From Porphyromonas uenonis DSM 23387 = JCM 13868 (GTDB lineage: Bacteria > Bacteroidota > Bacteroidia > Bacteroidales > Porphyromonadaceae): a stretch of 64,000 nucleotides of DNA. The DNA is taken from the NCBI RefSeq assembly GCF_000482365.1, contig NZ_AXVC01000021.1:51764-115763 (forward strand), given 5' to 3'. The position numbers and the translations under genes were made by a program. The notes beneath the pieces are model-generated. The model had not been told where the DNA came from. It saw only the letters and a list, made by a program, of their open reading frames with translations, and did not search any database. Shown in pieces: positions 25,620 through 35,502 of this stretch. Within the stretch, counting starts at the first letter, position 1. Each line of letters starts with the position of its first letter.

Positions 25620-26215
25620 GAGTAACGGTTGTAGGACGCACGAGAGTGTCTAGCGGGATGGCGTCCGTTGTCGAACAGCGAGACGAGTAGCCCTGTGTAG
25701 GGACGCTCGGTCGAGCGTCCGTCCCCGTTAAAGCGGGACGACGCTGTAACCTTTGACACAACGGACGCCCTCCCGCTAAACACTCCCGTGCGTCCCTACA
25801 TGTCGCTACGCATCTCATCGTTCGACAACGGACGCTGTCACCTTTGACACAACGGACGCCCTCCCGCTAAACACTCTCCGTGCGTCCCTACATTTCGCTA
25901 CACGTCTCATCGTTTGACAACGGACGCTGTAACCTTTGACACAACGTACGCACAGATCGTGCGTCCCTACAGCCGTTATACGTCTCATCGTTTGACAACG
26001 GACACAGTAACCTTTGATACAACGGACGCCTTCCCGCTAAACACTCCCGTGCGTCCCTACATTTCGCTACACGTCTCATCGTTTGACAACGGACGCACGA
26101 TCGTGCGTCCCTACATTTCGCTACACGTCTCATCGTTCGACAACGGACGCTGTAACCTTTGACGCAACGGACGCCTTCCCGCTAAACACTTCCGTGCGTC
26201 CCTACAGCGGGTTAC
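25620..26215. repeat. Repeat family B, large array of about 590 bp
   Basis: Roughly eight to ten GGACGCAC / GTGCGTCCCTACA modules are arranged as alternating direct and inverted units, with spacers containing TTTGACACAACG and CGTCTCATCGTTTGACAACG. Open frames here are by-products of the repeat. It lies between the riboswitch promoter and the 3' end of the large T9SS-like gene. No gene is seen. Confidence 0.8.
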
Positions 26216-26252
26216 ACGTCATGTCGTTACTCGGCTTGCTTTGTTAGCAGAA

Positions 26253-26298
26253 CAAAGCCACCGTAGAAACGCATATCGGCGTCCTTACGGTGGCTTTG
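26253..26298 (-). terminator. Stem-loop terminating the fimbrial operon
   Basis: CAAAGCCACCGTA at 26253-26265 pairs perfectly with TACGGTGGCTTTG at 26286-26298, 22 nt past the stop of the 1567-residue gene. Confidence 0.75.
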
Positions 26299-26319
26299 AT
26301 TTATTTAGGCGATACTTCC

Positions 26320-29300
26320 TTATCGCTGGAGCTTCTTGATCCAGCGGAGGCCGTCGGCGGACTGTACGTCGAGCAATACGACGTCCGTCTCGGGCATCTC
26401 GATATCTACCTGTGTCTGACCATCGGTCGTAGCACGCTCTAGTAGATAGCCGTGGACACTGTATAGCTGGTAGCCTACGATACCCTGATCGTAGGATATG
26501 CGATAGCCCGTAGCGGTGCGCTCGATAGCTAGATCTGGCTGGTGATCCTGCTGCTCCTCGTAGCGGATGTTGCCGTACGACATACGTAGCTCGAAGCGAC
26601 GTCCGTCACGCTCGCTATAGCCGTAGCTGAAGGTCGGGTTGACCAGCAGATCCTGCTCAGTGCCGCGCAGACGGTCGTAGAGAGACAGCTTGTCAAAGGG
26701 CTTCTCGGCCAACGTCGTGAAGTCTAGCGTGAGCATCCCATCGGTAGGCGCGAAGACACCTAGCTCGACCACGGCACTAGGCACATTGGTCTGTACGAAG
26801 TTGCAGCTGCTATCGGTCGGGCTAATGAAGTAGACAAGCGGAGCTGTCTGCATACCCTCCGGCGCAATCAGTGCTGGCGTCGGTTCTTCCGTATTTTCGG
26901 GTAGCAGTACCGCAGAGGTATAGCCTCCCTCGGCATCAGTCACCTTCACAGCGACATACCGCTCGGTGATCTCATCCGACTCCTCGTCCGTGCTGCGTAG
27001 CTCAGTCTCCTTTCTATACATACCATTAGGATTTTCAAGCGCTTTCGTAGGAAAGTAGAACTCAGAGGTATCCTCTTTCCCTTTCTTTAGCTTGACGACA
27101 AAAGATTGAAGTGGCGCAATGACTCTCAAGGTTTTGAGTTGACTACCAAAGCCAACACCACCTCCTACGTAACGCCACGCTCCTTCCGTAAAGATATAAA
27201 GAGTTAGCTTCTCTAAATTTTCCCTATTAGCTCCGAGTAAGTTTACGGATCGGATGGGCGACATAAATGGATTACCTATCATAACATAAGAACCGTTAGG
27301 AGACTTAGAGCTGGAGGTAATCTTCATAGTATAGCCCTCGACATCAAGCCATTGTCCACTTTGCCTGTCATAGGACTTTGTAGTCCCGATCTTTCCCGTC
27401 TTGTCATCCTCAAAGAGGAAGCGGTAGTCCAGCGCGGGGTCTCTCTTGACCGAATCCACCTTAGTAACTGGCTTTAACGTGTTTATGTCAAAGTAGGCGA
27501 AGTAGGATCTTCGCTCAACTATTGTGTCTGTTACCTTAGATACATTCGTTATACTATCAGTCTTATACCAATACCACTTCTCGTAATAACGATGTAGTGG
27601 ATAGCAGGACGCACGATCCTTGTTCTCATAGTAGGGCAAGCGGATGATACCCTGCAGCCCGTTGAGGTTCTTATGGTCGTCAGCACCAGTCTTACCAGAG
27701 TGGTAACCCTCAACTTTGAATGCTAAAGCGTGATTGTAAGCTACCGTAGAACGTCCCAGCTTGTTCATTGGAATGTCAAAGGCAGCCTCTTTAGGCATAG
27801 GGTTATCTCCATAAAACTTTACCTTGATGTAGCGCTGATAGGTGAGTGGATAGCCAGCTAGAGAGAAGTCTCCTGTGTAGACATTCTTGAGTGGCGTAGC
27901 AATCATATACCAACGGTCTCGCTCTAGGAGACGATCGTAAGCACCTGGATGCTTGGGATCCTTGTGCGCTTGAATAGACCCGTCAGTCTGTACGACACCA
28001 AAGTTGTAGTCGATAAAGGCGCGGGAGTACTCAGTCAGTAGCTGAGGCTGACCGAGCGCAGAGCCGAAGTGGAAGTAGATATCGTTGCACACGGGCTCTC
28101 CTAGGGGCTCCCAATTCGTTCCGTTCGCCTTCTTTGGATCTATATTTGGCTTGTTTGGAGCTAGATTGGGATAGAATTTGTCGACCACTGCTGGGAGGTG
28201 TACATCGGTACACCTAGCAGGGACTGCCTTAATAGAGTCGCCATTACTGTCGGCCCAGTTATCAAACGAGTTCCAGTCAGCAGACTTGGCATCCTTACGC
28301 CACCATAGCTCGGTCGGAGCGACAGATACGATGAAGGGCACCTCCTGCGGTGCTGGTGTGCCATCGCACGGCACCGCTGTAACCTCGAGCTGCCACTTTC
28401 CAGAGTGCGGCAAGGTTGCGGCACCAACGGTGACCTTACGACCATGATGCTTCGTTCCATCAGGCTGTGTCCAAGTGTACTCCGACTCAGGCGTGATGGG
28501 CGGGCACTCTAGCTTAATAGTATCCCCCACACAATACTTGGTATCATTAGCACCAATGATGAAAGAGGAGCCTCGCAGATCGTTCATCTTGATGATCTCG
28601 CCACCATTGTCTAGGGGACAGTCTGAGTCGTCAGACCCTGTCTTAATATAGAGCATATACTCAGGCTGGACTTGCTCCCCAGTGAGGTTAAAGACGACTG
28701 GCTTACCCTGATCCTTCCCGGCGAGCGTCTGGCTAGCGTAAGAAGGCTTATTAGCATCCTTTGCGTCACGTAGCTCTACGAGCGTCTTACCAGCCGTACG
28801 AATGGGCAGTACCGACACATAGGCAGTCTGACCACTCGGACAGATATAGGTATAGAGCTGATCCCGATCATAAGTAGGACCTGTTGTCTCTACAGTGAGC
28901 TTGCGTCCTAGATCAAAACAGGGAATAATCTTGGTGAACTGATCTATAGGCTCATAGTTATATTGTATCTCTATAGTATCTATAGTAGAGTTGCGCCAAG
29001 AGAACTCGATGTATTGATCTTCGGGCTTCTGAGTAGCATCCGCAGGGTCAAAGGAGGTAGTCCCTGAGCCAACATACTTCGTATAACCATATTCGTTAGT
29101 AGTAGTCCGGACAGCCCTCGCATATACTGGAACAGGCTCACCATTGCGCAAGAGAATGTTACGAGACTTCGCCCCACGGAAAGGATAGACACGTAAACTG
29201 TCACAGCCGACCTTTTCGTACTGTGGCTTTAAGTCCTTGCCCTCATTCTCCAGCTCATACTTTACAGCATTGTAATGAATGGAAGTCCAGAGTGGACCTT

Positions 29301-31023
29301 GCACCTCTGTTGTTGGAGTGGGGAGCGTCTGCGGCTCTCCACAGAGGTCAGTGAACTCAATCCTCCAATAGTAGTCTCCTTCTGGAACCTTGACATCATA
29401 GCATGGATTCATATAGGGGTTGTCCGCTGGAGCATCATTACTAGCGAATGGGAAAAACCAGTCGCTCTGATGCTTCTCTGGCAGGACAAGGGGTACATTG
29501 AGCTCAGGGAAATACTTGTACTGCTGTCGGTACTCTTCATAGCCATCAGGAGCCTTGACCAGTGTAAACTTAGCACCAGCAAGGTTACTCTTGTAAGCTC
29601 GTCCCCAGCGACGCTCTTGTACGGCTATAGCTAAAACCTTATCTACCGTACCCTCACAATAGTCCCATCCGACCTTACCAGACTTCAAGTCTGGATACCA
29701 ACCTGAGAACTCATTCCACATACGGGTCGTGTCTGTATCTCTATAATAATTATTCTCAGGCGCGTATCCAGGTATAATAGGCTCTCCACTCGTGTCATTA
29801 GGCTTGAGTCCTAGAGAAGAGTCTTTGAACGGGACTGAGCTATCCCTCATATAAATTCGATTCCAGACTCCTGGCGACATATGCCCCCCCGGAAACTCTT
29901 GAGGGATCATATAGTTCTCCTTGGTAAAGGTTATATAGAGCATCTCTGGCCTAGTCCACGCTCGGCCGTTCATATTCCTAACACTGAGCGTCACAGGGAA
30001 TGTCAACTTATCTTTCCACTCCTCCTTGATCCTAAGGGTGGGCTTATACACATCACAAGGAGAGGGAGCTCCGCCTATCACCTCCAGCCAGTTGTTAGGA
30101 TCGAATGACTGTGCTCCTTCAAAACCTCCATAGAAATGGCTTGCGAAGCTGCTGTATTTAGGATCTGTCGATCCCTTGACACGTATAGCTATTGAGAGCA
30201 TTTCGTCTATGGCTCCAGGAGCATAAGCACACTTAGTATACATCTCACTAGGAGAGGGACCACCGTCAGGCACCTTTATGAAGAGACAAGGCTTCTCAAC
30301 AATTGTCGTGTCTCCAAAAGAGTCTCTCACTGGTACCTTAACGCGCCACACGCCAAAGTTCCCCTGGAAGGTGGGCTCCTGACCAGTATCTGTCAGCGAC
30401 ATCCAGTTGAGTGTGCCCTGTTTGGTCTCATACATCTGATACTCCGCTTGAGTACAGATAGCATACTCAAAGTAATGGTTCAAAGAGTCTATGTTGTCCT
30501 TGTAGTTGTTCCGTCCTCCTACATTAAGGACTGAACCGACCCAGCGAAGATGATCTGGAGAAGTGAACTTCTGAGTAAACGGCTCTGGAAGGTACTGCAG
30601 TGCAGTCGTCTCCTTGACCAGGCCATTGGTCTTCTTTGTATAACCAGTAGCATCTGAGACATTCAAGACATAGTCTCCAGCAGGAAGGCCGTAGATGATA
30701 CTAGAGATAGAGTCGCTTGTGAGTACCTTCGGTCCAGTATAGTCGACTGGATGCTTAAGTATCTCAAACTTGTAGGGCGGAGTCCCTTGGCTTAATGGCT
30801 GAAAGGTTATGTTTAGCGTTCCCGTAGGTTTTGGAGCTCCTTTGAGAGCGTCACGTCCTCTCAGAGTACCCCATCCGCCTGTCGGATAAACGATTTCAAA
30901 ACCACCACTGCCTTGTGGTGTGGTCTGCGCCTCTGCCGTGGTGGGTAGCAGGCAGAGCGCTGAGAGAGCGAGGAGGAGACTCCATATAGTGCGCACTAGT
31001 GTCGTGCTGTTGTATTGCTTCAT
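26320..31023 (-). CDS. Large secreted fimbria-associated protein with T9SS-like C-terminal domain
   Basis: 1567 residues with a signal peptide (WSLLLALSALCLLPTTAEA-Q). Most of the protein is beta-rich, with an Ig/PKD-like segment around CVGDTIKLECPPITPES and GKWQLEVTAV. The final ~70 residues resemble a T9SS sorting domain (GYRISYDQGIVGYQLYSVHG ... VDIEMPETDVVLLDVQ ... KKLQR). In P. gingivalis the mfa cluster ends with Mfa5, a large T9SS cargo with a VWA domain. This gene holds the same position, but I found no DxSxS MIDAS motif, so the two may be analogous rather than orthologous. It is probably the tip or accessory adhesin of the fimbria. It follows the upstream accessory gene by about 80 nt. 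Confidence 0.75.
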   Translation of the reverse strand: MKQYNSTTLVRTIWSLLLALSALCLLPTTAEAQTTPQGSGGFEIVYPTGGWGTLRGRDALKGAPKPTGTLNITFQPLSQGTPPYKFEILKHPVDYTGPKVLTSDSISSIIYGLPAGDYVLNVSDATGYTKKTNGLVKETTALQYLPEPFTQKFTSPDHLRWVGSVLNVGGRNNYKDNIDSLNHYFEYAICTQAEYQMYETKQGTLNWMSLTDTGQEPTFQGNFGVWRVKVPVRDSFGDTTIVEKPCLFIKVPDGGPSPSEMYTKCAYAPGAIDEMLSIAIRVKGSTDPKYSSFASHFYGGFEGAQSFDPNNWLEVIGGAPSPCDVYKPTLRIKEEWKDKLTFPVTLSVRNMNGRAWTRPEMLYITFTKENYMIPQEFPGGHMSPGVWNRIYMRDSSVPFKDSSLGLKPNDTSGEPIIPGYAPENNYYRDTDTTRMWNEFSGWYPDLKSGKVGWDYCEGTVDKVLAIAVQERRWGRAYKSNLAGAKFTLVKAPDGYEEYRQQYKYFPELNVPLVLPEKHQSDWFFPFASNDAPADNPYMNPCYDVKVPEGDYYWRIEFTDLCGEPQTLPTPTTEVQGPLWTSIHYNAVKYELENEGKDLKPQYEKVGCDSLRVYPFRGAKSRNILLRNGEPVPVYARAVRTTTNEYGYTKYVGSGTTSFDPADATQKPEDQYIEFSWRNSTIDTIEIQYNYEPIDQFTKIIPCFDLGRKLTVETTGPTYDRDQLYTYICPSGQTAYVSVLPIRTAGKTLVELRDAKDANKPSYASQTLAGKDQGKPVVFNLTGEQVQPEYMLYIKTGSDDSDCPLDNGGEIIKMNDLRGSSFIIGANDTKYCVGDTIKLECPPITPESEYTWTQPDGTKHHGRKVTVGAATLPHSGKWQLEVTAVPCDGTPAPQEVPFIVSVAPTELWWRKDAKSADWNSFDNWADSNGDSIKAVPARCTDVHLPAVVDKFYPNLAPNKPNIDPKKANGTNWEPLGEPVCNDIYFHFGSALGQPQLLTEYSRAFIDYNFGVVQTDGSIQAHKDPKHPGAYDRLLERDRWYMIATPLKNVYTGDFSLAGYPLTYQRYIKVKFYGDNPMPKEAAFDIPMNKLGRSTVAYNHALAFKVEGYHSGKTGADDHKNLNGLQGIIRLPYYENKDRASCYPLHRYYEKWYWYKTDSITNVSKVTDTIVERRSYFAYFDINTLKPVTKVDSVKRDPALDYRFLFEDDKTGKIGTTKSYDRQSGQWLDVEGYTMKITSSSKSPNGSYVMIGNPFMSPIRSVNLLGANRENLEKLTLYIFTEGAWRYVGGGVGFGSQLKTLRVIAPLQSFVVKLKKGKEDTSEFYFPTKALENPNGMYRKETELRSTDEESDEITERYVAVKVTDAEGGYTSAVLLPENTEEPTPALIAPEGMQTAPLVYFISPTDSSCNFVQTNVPSAVVELGVFAPTDGMLTLDFTTLAEKPFDKLSLYDRLRGTEQDLLVNPTFSYGYSERDGRRFELRMSYGNIRYEEQQDHQPDLAIERTATGYRISYDQGIVGYQLYSVHGYLLERATTDGQTQVDIEMPETDVVLLDVQSADGLRWIKKLQR

Positions 31024-31102
31024 AGCCTATATCTGTTTATAGGGGAGATTTACTTAGTAAAATGTGTGTCTGCGTAGATAAGAAGATGTTCCGTATACAC
31101 CT

Positions 31103-32554
31103 TTACTCAAAGGCTTTGCCATTGCCTGCGGGGGGCTCTACCTCCTGTGGGGTTAGCGTTATCTTGTAGAGGCGATTACGGAAGACACTCTTGTTCGATG
31201 GATCAAACGAGCCTGTACGCTTTACGTAGTCTTCGGCCTTGTCATTATCATTTAGAAGATCAAAATAGCATCTTGTTTCGGCACGTAACTGATGGGAGCC
31301 CGCAGCTATATCTAACCATGGACGGAAATCGCCATAATGATACCATATAAACCATAGGTAAAGAGGCTTCACAGTTTCATCAGAGCCCTCGGGTACGAGC
31401 TTCTCGGGGATATAGAAGTACATCTTATAGTCCAGCAGATAGCCACCACCAATGGGTACACCCTCTTTCCGAACCTTGCTAGCTATTTCGCTATAGCCAA
31501 CAACAAAGCGTTCTTGTGGACGTACATATTCATCAGACTCTCTACCGAGGAAGCCAACTACAGTATCCTGAGCACTAGAGTACTCCTGTATAGGAAAGAG
31601 ACTGACATCCTTAGGCATCTGATAGATATGAGGTCCATAGGGATGTATAAATCTCCACGGGCCTATCCATCTCAGTTGCTCTTTCCCGTTCTCATCCCAA
31701 GAGAGCCACACACACTTCTTGTAGAGCAGCTCGACCTTGGCAAAGGTGCGCAAGAGTTCAACGCCTTTCGTATCACCATGAGGATTGTCGAGCTGGATCA
31801 CGCGCGGATTGTCCTTCGTACCACCTCCGGTGAAGTCAACATGCTCATACTCGGCAGTCATCGGACAGACGACCTTTATATATGCATTGCGCTGATTATA
31901 GCGTAATCCTTCATGCGTATCAGAGAACCGTCTCGTGACGGGGATACGAATCTCCTTGAGGTCTTTTAGCGTCTGCGCCTCTCTAAGCGCTTTCCTAAGC
32001 GCGGCGTCAGCCTTCGCCTCTCTTTGATATTCATTATCCCAATAGGTCTTCTCTTCGGGGGGGAGAGGGGGATAGAGATCTTGGTTATACGACTGAGGAT
32101 TCATATAAGCGCCCTCATTGGCGACGACGACGAGGTCGTAGTAGCCTAGCTCCCTCTCTGTGAGACGGAAGGTGATCTTTGCCTGGCCATTTTGATAGTT
32201 ATAGCTGATACCTTCATCTTCTGATCCCTCGCTGCTGCCGGTAGATGCAGGGTTCGGAACCAGATCGGTAAAGAAGACGTTCTTCTTGATCACTCCGTTT
32301 TGGATTAGGAAGATGCGCAGATCGTTCACGTAGTCCTCATAATTGTCCTTGTCGGAGTTGATACTGTAGTCGGGGCCCTGCCTGCGTAGCTCATCGTTGC
32401 CACTGGGAGCTAGGGAAAGCGTCAGCGTAAGGTACTTGTTGCCGTCATCCTCTCCCTCAAGAGTGTTGTAGTCCCGCACACAACTGGTGCTGGTGAGGAG
32501 CGCCCCCAAGATGAAGAGGAACGTATATATATGGGTATGTCGTAGTCTATTCAT
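31103..32554 (-). CDS. Fimbrial accessory/tip lipoprotein (Mfa3-like position)
   Basis: 483 residues, lipobox STSC (Cys 25). The N-terminal mature region (KYLTLTLSLAPSG ... DYVNDLRIFLIQNG ... YDLVVVANEGAYM) has the transthyretin-like beta pattern of type V fimbrial proteins. The C-terminal half contains FVVGYSEIASKV, YLLDYKMYFYIPE and NRLYKITLTPQEV, matching the later strands of Mfa1/FimA-type subunits. It lies 39 nt after the Mfa2-like anchor gene and before the T9SS-like gene. By order it corresponds to Mfa3, a tip-associated adaptor in P. gingivalis. Family membership is fairly secure, the exact role inferred. Confidence 0.75.
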   Translation of the reverse strand: MNRLRHTHIYTFLFILGALLTSTSCVRDYNTLEGEDDGNKYLTLTLSLAPSGNDELRRQGPDYSINSDKDNYEDYVNDLRIFLIQNGVIKKNVFFTDLVPNPASTGSSEGSEDEGISYNYQNGQAKITFRLTERELGYYDLVVVANEGAYMNPQSYNQDLYPPLPPEEKTYWDNEYQREAKADAALRKALREAQTLKDLKEIRIPVTRRFSDTHEGLRYNQRNAYIKVVCPMTAEYEHVDFTGGGTKDNPRVIQLDNPHGDTKGVELLRTFAKVELLYKKCVWLSWDENGKEQLRWIGPWRFIHPYGPHIYQMPKDVSLFPIQEYSSAQDTVVGFLGRESDEYVRPQERFVVGYSEIASKVRKEGVPIGGGYLLDYKMYFYIPEKLVPEGSDETVKPLYLWFIWYHYGDFRPWLDIAAGSHQLRAETRCYFDLLNDNDKAEDYVKRTGSFDPSNKSVFRNRLYKITLTPQEVEPPAGNGKAFE

Positions 32555-32593
32555 AATGATGTGACAACGTTAGTGTGGTCTATAAGAATGGGC

Positions 32594-33553
32594 TTAGAGG
32601 ATGATCTCATAAGAGTGTACCATCCAGCCATCGACGAGGATTTCAACGGCATAGTGCGTGTTGTCGGGAAGCGTCTTGAGGCGCAACTCAACGTCGTACT
32701 CAAACTGGCACTCGGGGCGGTAGTCTGGCTTCTTGGCGAGCAACTTCTTGAGATCGTAAGTAAAGATCTTAGCACCCGTATCGGAACGCACAAGGCTCAG
32801 CTGGGGAGCTGTCTTCGGATCATCCAGTCGTAACGTGCTCAGACGGACGCTGCGCGTCGTACCTTCGTTGGGTAGTGGCGCCTGATAGATGACATGCTTG
32901 GTAGGATTGGTCAGCTGACCCATGAAGTCGTAAGCAGCGTTGTTATCCTCAATCTCCATATGGAGCGGATAGATAATCTTGCTGGGTAGCTCGGTAAGGC
33001 TTATGTCAAAGTCGTTGCTGTAGCGCGTGAGGTTTGGCGCGACGGGCACTCTAGTGCTTACACCCCCTCGAGGCATAGGGCACTCGACCGTATCTGTGGC
33101 GAAGTAGAGTGGCTCGGGCAGTAGACCCTCGTGTCTGTCTTGCTCGTTGAGCCGGAGTGCCAGTCGGCAGTCGGGGAGCTTATTGCCCGAGGCTGGTGCT
33201 AGGTCACTCATAGTATAGTGCTGGGGGGTAGCTCCTACCCAGATAGTGTATCGATAGGTCTCGCCGCACTCGTTTGGTACGGGGATCTCTATCCTAGAGG
33301 CTGCAGTCAGGTCAGCTGACTCTAGATGCTTGTATGCGATGATCTCTCCTGACGAAGGGACACTGATGACGATGTCCATGTAGCCCGCCTTGCCTATGTA
33401 AGCTGAGTCAGACATACAGGGCGTCTGCGTATAGGGCGTGAAGACCAGTATCGTGGGGCACTCGCCTCGATCATATACGAGCTTATCACAGCTGACGAGT
33501 GATAAGAGGAGGAGAGGTAGCAAGAGTATACTATATATAATGTGTCGCTTCAT
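32594..33553 (-). CDS. mfa2: FimB/Mfa2-family fimbrial anchor lipoprotein
   Basis: 319 residues from the ATG at 33553 (an ATG 9 nt upstream is possible). The signal ends LLLSLVSC (Cys 22) and is followed by DKLVYDRGECP, the paired-cysteine start typical of the FimB/Mfa2 group. Further markers are YRYTIWVGATP and the C-terminal YAVEILVDGWMVHSYEIIL. In P. gingivalis this protein stays in the outer membrane, anchors the fimbria and limits its length. Its place directly downstream of the Mfa1-like subunit genes supports that role here. Confidence 0.85.
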   Translation of the reverse strand: MKRHIIYSILLLPLLLLSLVSCDKLVYDRGECPTILVFTPYTQTPCMSDSAYIGKAGYMDIVISVPSSGEIIAYKHLESADLTAASRIEIPVPNECGETYRYTIWVGATPQHYTMSDLAPASGNKLPDCRLALRLNEQDRHEGLLPEPLYFATDTVECPMPRGGVSTRVPVAPNLTRYSNDFDISLTELPSKIIYPLHMEIEDNNAAYDFMGQLTNPTKHVIYQAPLPNEGTTRSVRLSTLRLDDPKTAPQLSLVRSDTGAKIFTYDLKKLLAKKPDYRPECQFEYDVELRLKTLPDNTHYAVEILVDGWMVHSYEIIL

Positions 33554-33642
33554 AAAATGCAACTATGATTGAGAGATCAGATGTGTCGGTTTAGAGGAAG
33601 GGTAGATCGTAAGGCTAACGATAATAAGGGGAAGGGGAAAAA

Positions 33643-33688
33643 GATAGGGACGCACGGTCAGACGCACGTCCATCAGTGCGTCCCTATC
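33643..33688. repeat. Repeat family B, short copy between mfa genes
   Basis: GATAGGGACGCAC...GTGCGTCCCTATC is an inverted repeat with two further GACGCAC units in its loop. It lies in the 200-nt gap between the anchor gene and the downstream Mfa1-like gene, where it may act with the neighbouring hairpin to reduce read-through. Confidence 0.7.
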
Positions 33689-33701
33689 GGTGAGTTGCTA
33701 A

Positions 33702-33734
33702 AGTTTCTAGTAGCACTAGTGGCCACTAGAAACT
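33702..33734 (-). terminator. Hairpin after the downstream Mfa1-like gene
   Basis: AGTTTCTAGT at 33702-33711 pairs with ACTAGAAACT at 33725-33734, 21 nt past the stop codon. There is no long T-run, so it probably attenuates rather than fully stops transcription into the anchor gene. Confidence 0.55.
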
Positions 33735-33754
33735 CTAGTCAGATAGTCAGTCGA

Positions 33755-35329
33755 TTAGATCGATAGATCAATAGCGTAGGTGTGTACGTTCCAGGGGATA
33801 ACCGTAACATCTACAGCCATGTAAGTCTCCTTTGGTGTGTTCGTCTCACCTGGTGTGATAGGAGGTGGCAGGACTTCACCATCTGGTCTAGGATCTGGGT
33901 TGTTAGATTTCCCGGGTGTTCCGCCCCCGATCTTTCCAGGATCATCAGGATCCTCTGGATAAATCGGGTTCCAGTTAGTACCGATCGTCAGGAAGCCCTT
34001 GACGCTGATGTGGTAGATGTTGTTACGATAAGCTGGTGCGTTGACCGTCTTCTCGATCTTGTCAGGATTAACGAATGCGTAGTAAAGAGCCTTGCCATTG
34101 ACATAGGTGTAGAACTTCTGATCCTTGACACCACCCTTTTCTTCGTTTATGACATTAGCCTTGTCTAGGTAGAAACGACCGTTCTCACCTCTGTAGAAGG
34201 TAGTACCCTCTTTATAGGTAGTGGCATCTCCATCTGCAAACTCTGCTGGAACGAATGTTGTACGAACGAGTACGTAAGGTGTGTTAGCACGACGGAAGCC
34301 CGTGTTATCAACATCGCCAAACTTGTGAGAAGCCTCAAACATGAAGGCACTCTGCGTCAGAGACTGAGCACCAATCTTCATAGCGTCATCGAGACCGTTA
34401 GCTACGAGAGCCTTACGAGGCGTAGTAACAGTAGACTTTAGGTCGCTGTAGTCGTAGTACTTATACATACCTTCATAGCTAGCAACTTCTAGTTTTTTGC
34501 CACTAGCCACTGGTAGGAAGTCGTATGCAGGAGTCTTGATGATGTTGTTAGCGTCACGCATCTGCATGAGGTAGAAAGACTTCTCGCCCTGAGCTACGGC
34601 GTAGGTGATGTTCTTGATGGTACCCATCTTCTCACCATTCTTGAAGTTAACCGTATACTCCTCAGCGGTCGTGGTCAGTAGGACACGAGCTACGGCACGC
34701 TTAACCTCGACAGAGGCGCGGTTCTTAGGACTCTGTGCAGCCTCAGCCTCATCCTTGGTGACACCCTCAGCAACTGTGACCGTGCACTCCTTAGCGTTGG
34801 TCATCATGATGACATCCTCACCAGAAGCATTAGCCTTTGCAGCCTCCTGAGCAGAGATTACATCGACAGCAGCTGCGTAAGCCTTCTTGAAGGCAAAGGG
34901 AGTTTCAGCTGCATCAAGATATTTCTTAATCTTGGCATCTGCGTTGATCAGCACGTAGACAGACTTCTCACCAGGAGTCGTCAGGATAGCCTCCTTAGGT
35001 GTGATGGAGATGTTGGCAGTACCATCTGCTGCTGCAGCGGTGATGTTGAACTTGCTCGGATCATTGTAGTCACCTGAAGAGATGGTTGCATTGTCTACAA
35101 TGTAGACAGCGATGCTCTCGATAGCATCCTTACCATTCCACGTACCTTTGTAGTTGTGTTCCTTCTCATCATCGCCACCGGCACGCATGTCGGACTGGAC
35201 GCTGATGGAGACGTTGGCATAGGTCGTGCCTTCGTTCTTCTTGGGCTCTTGATTGTCCTTTTTACAGGAGGTCAGAGCGACTAGGCCAATCGTGAGTAGG
35301 CCTAGCAGAATTCTTACTGTTCTGTTCAT
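33755..35329 (-). CDS. mfa1: Mfa1-like major fimbrial subunit, downstream paralogue
   Basis: 524 residues from ATG 35329 (MNRTVRILLGLLTIGLVALTSC, lipobox Cys 22); a longer frame upstream is less likely. The protein is a type V pilin precursor: TYANVSISVQSDMRAGG carries an arginine at 49 followed by Ala 50, the position where P. gingivalis Mfa1 is cut by Arg-gingipain. The beta-rich mature domain contains AIESIAVYIVDNATISSG, SVYVLINADAKI, VKRAVARVLL and SFYLMQMRDANNIIKTPAYDF. The C-terminal YMAVDVTVIPWNVHTYAIDL is the strand exchanged between subunits. It is about 70% identical by eye to the adjacent copy at 35703. The two form a tandem duplication. Confidence 0.88.
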   Translation of the reverse strand: MNRTVRILLGLLTIGLVALTSCKKDNQEPKKNEGTTYANVSISVQSDMRAGGDDEKEHNYKGTWNGKDAIESIAVYIVDNATISSGDYNDPSKFNITAAAADGTANISITPKEAILTTPGEKSVYVLINADAKIKKYLDAAETPFAFKKAYAAAVDVISAQEAAKANASGEDVIMMTNAKECTVTVAEGVTKDEAEAAQSPKNRASVEVKRAVARVLLTTTAEEYTVNFKNGEKMGTIKNITYAVAQGEKSFYLMQMRDANNIIKTPAYDFLPVASGKKLEVASYEGMYKYYDYSDLKSTVTTPRKALVANGLDDAMKIGAQSLTQSAFMFEASHKFGDVDNTGFRRANTPYVLVRTTFVPAEFADGDATTYKEGTTFYRGENGRFYLDKANVINEEKGGVKDQKFYTYVNGKALYYAFVNPDKIEKTVNAPAYRNNIYHISVKGFLTIGTNWNPIYPEDPDDPGKIGGGTPGKSNNPDPRPDGEVLPPPITPGETNTPKETYMAVDVTVIPWNVHTYAIDLSI

Positions 35330-35401
35330 TCTGTTTGTTATTTGATTGATATAAAGTTTCTTCGATAGTCTCACCGAGATTAGTCATAGGAAATGTCTAC
35401 G

Positions 35402-35481
35402 CAAAGGTAAGCATAATATAGTTGATGTTGACTAAAGAGACTTGACATATTCGGTATTTCTTTTGACATGGTCGGTATTTC
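35402..35481 (-). promoter_or_regulatory. Promoter and 21-bp direct repeats upstream of the downstream Mfa1-like gene
   Basis: A minus-strand -7 box TACCTTTG lies at 35402-35409 with no good -33. Two copies of TTGACATNNTCGGTATTTC (plus-strand reading) occur at 35442-35460 and 35463-35481, exactly 21 bp apart, so both lie on one face of the helix about 32 bp upstream of the -7. This arrangement suggests an activator-dependent promoter. Confidence 0.6.
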
Positions 35482-35502
35482 CTGGCGGAAATAGAGGTTA
35501 GA

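Noticed and set aside
25540..26162. ORFs with repeated CRDARECLAGG-type translations in the family B arrays
   Set aside because: They are translations of the palindromic repeats, appear on both strands and have no start context.
25620..26215. CRISPR-like appearance of the family B array
   Set aside because: Units are inverted as well as direct, spacers are not unique and no cas genes are near.
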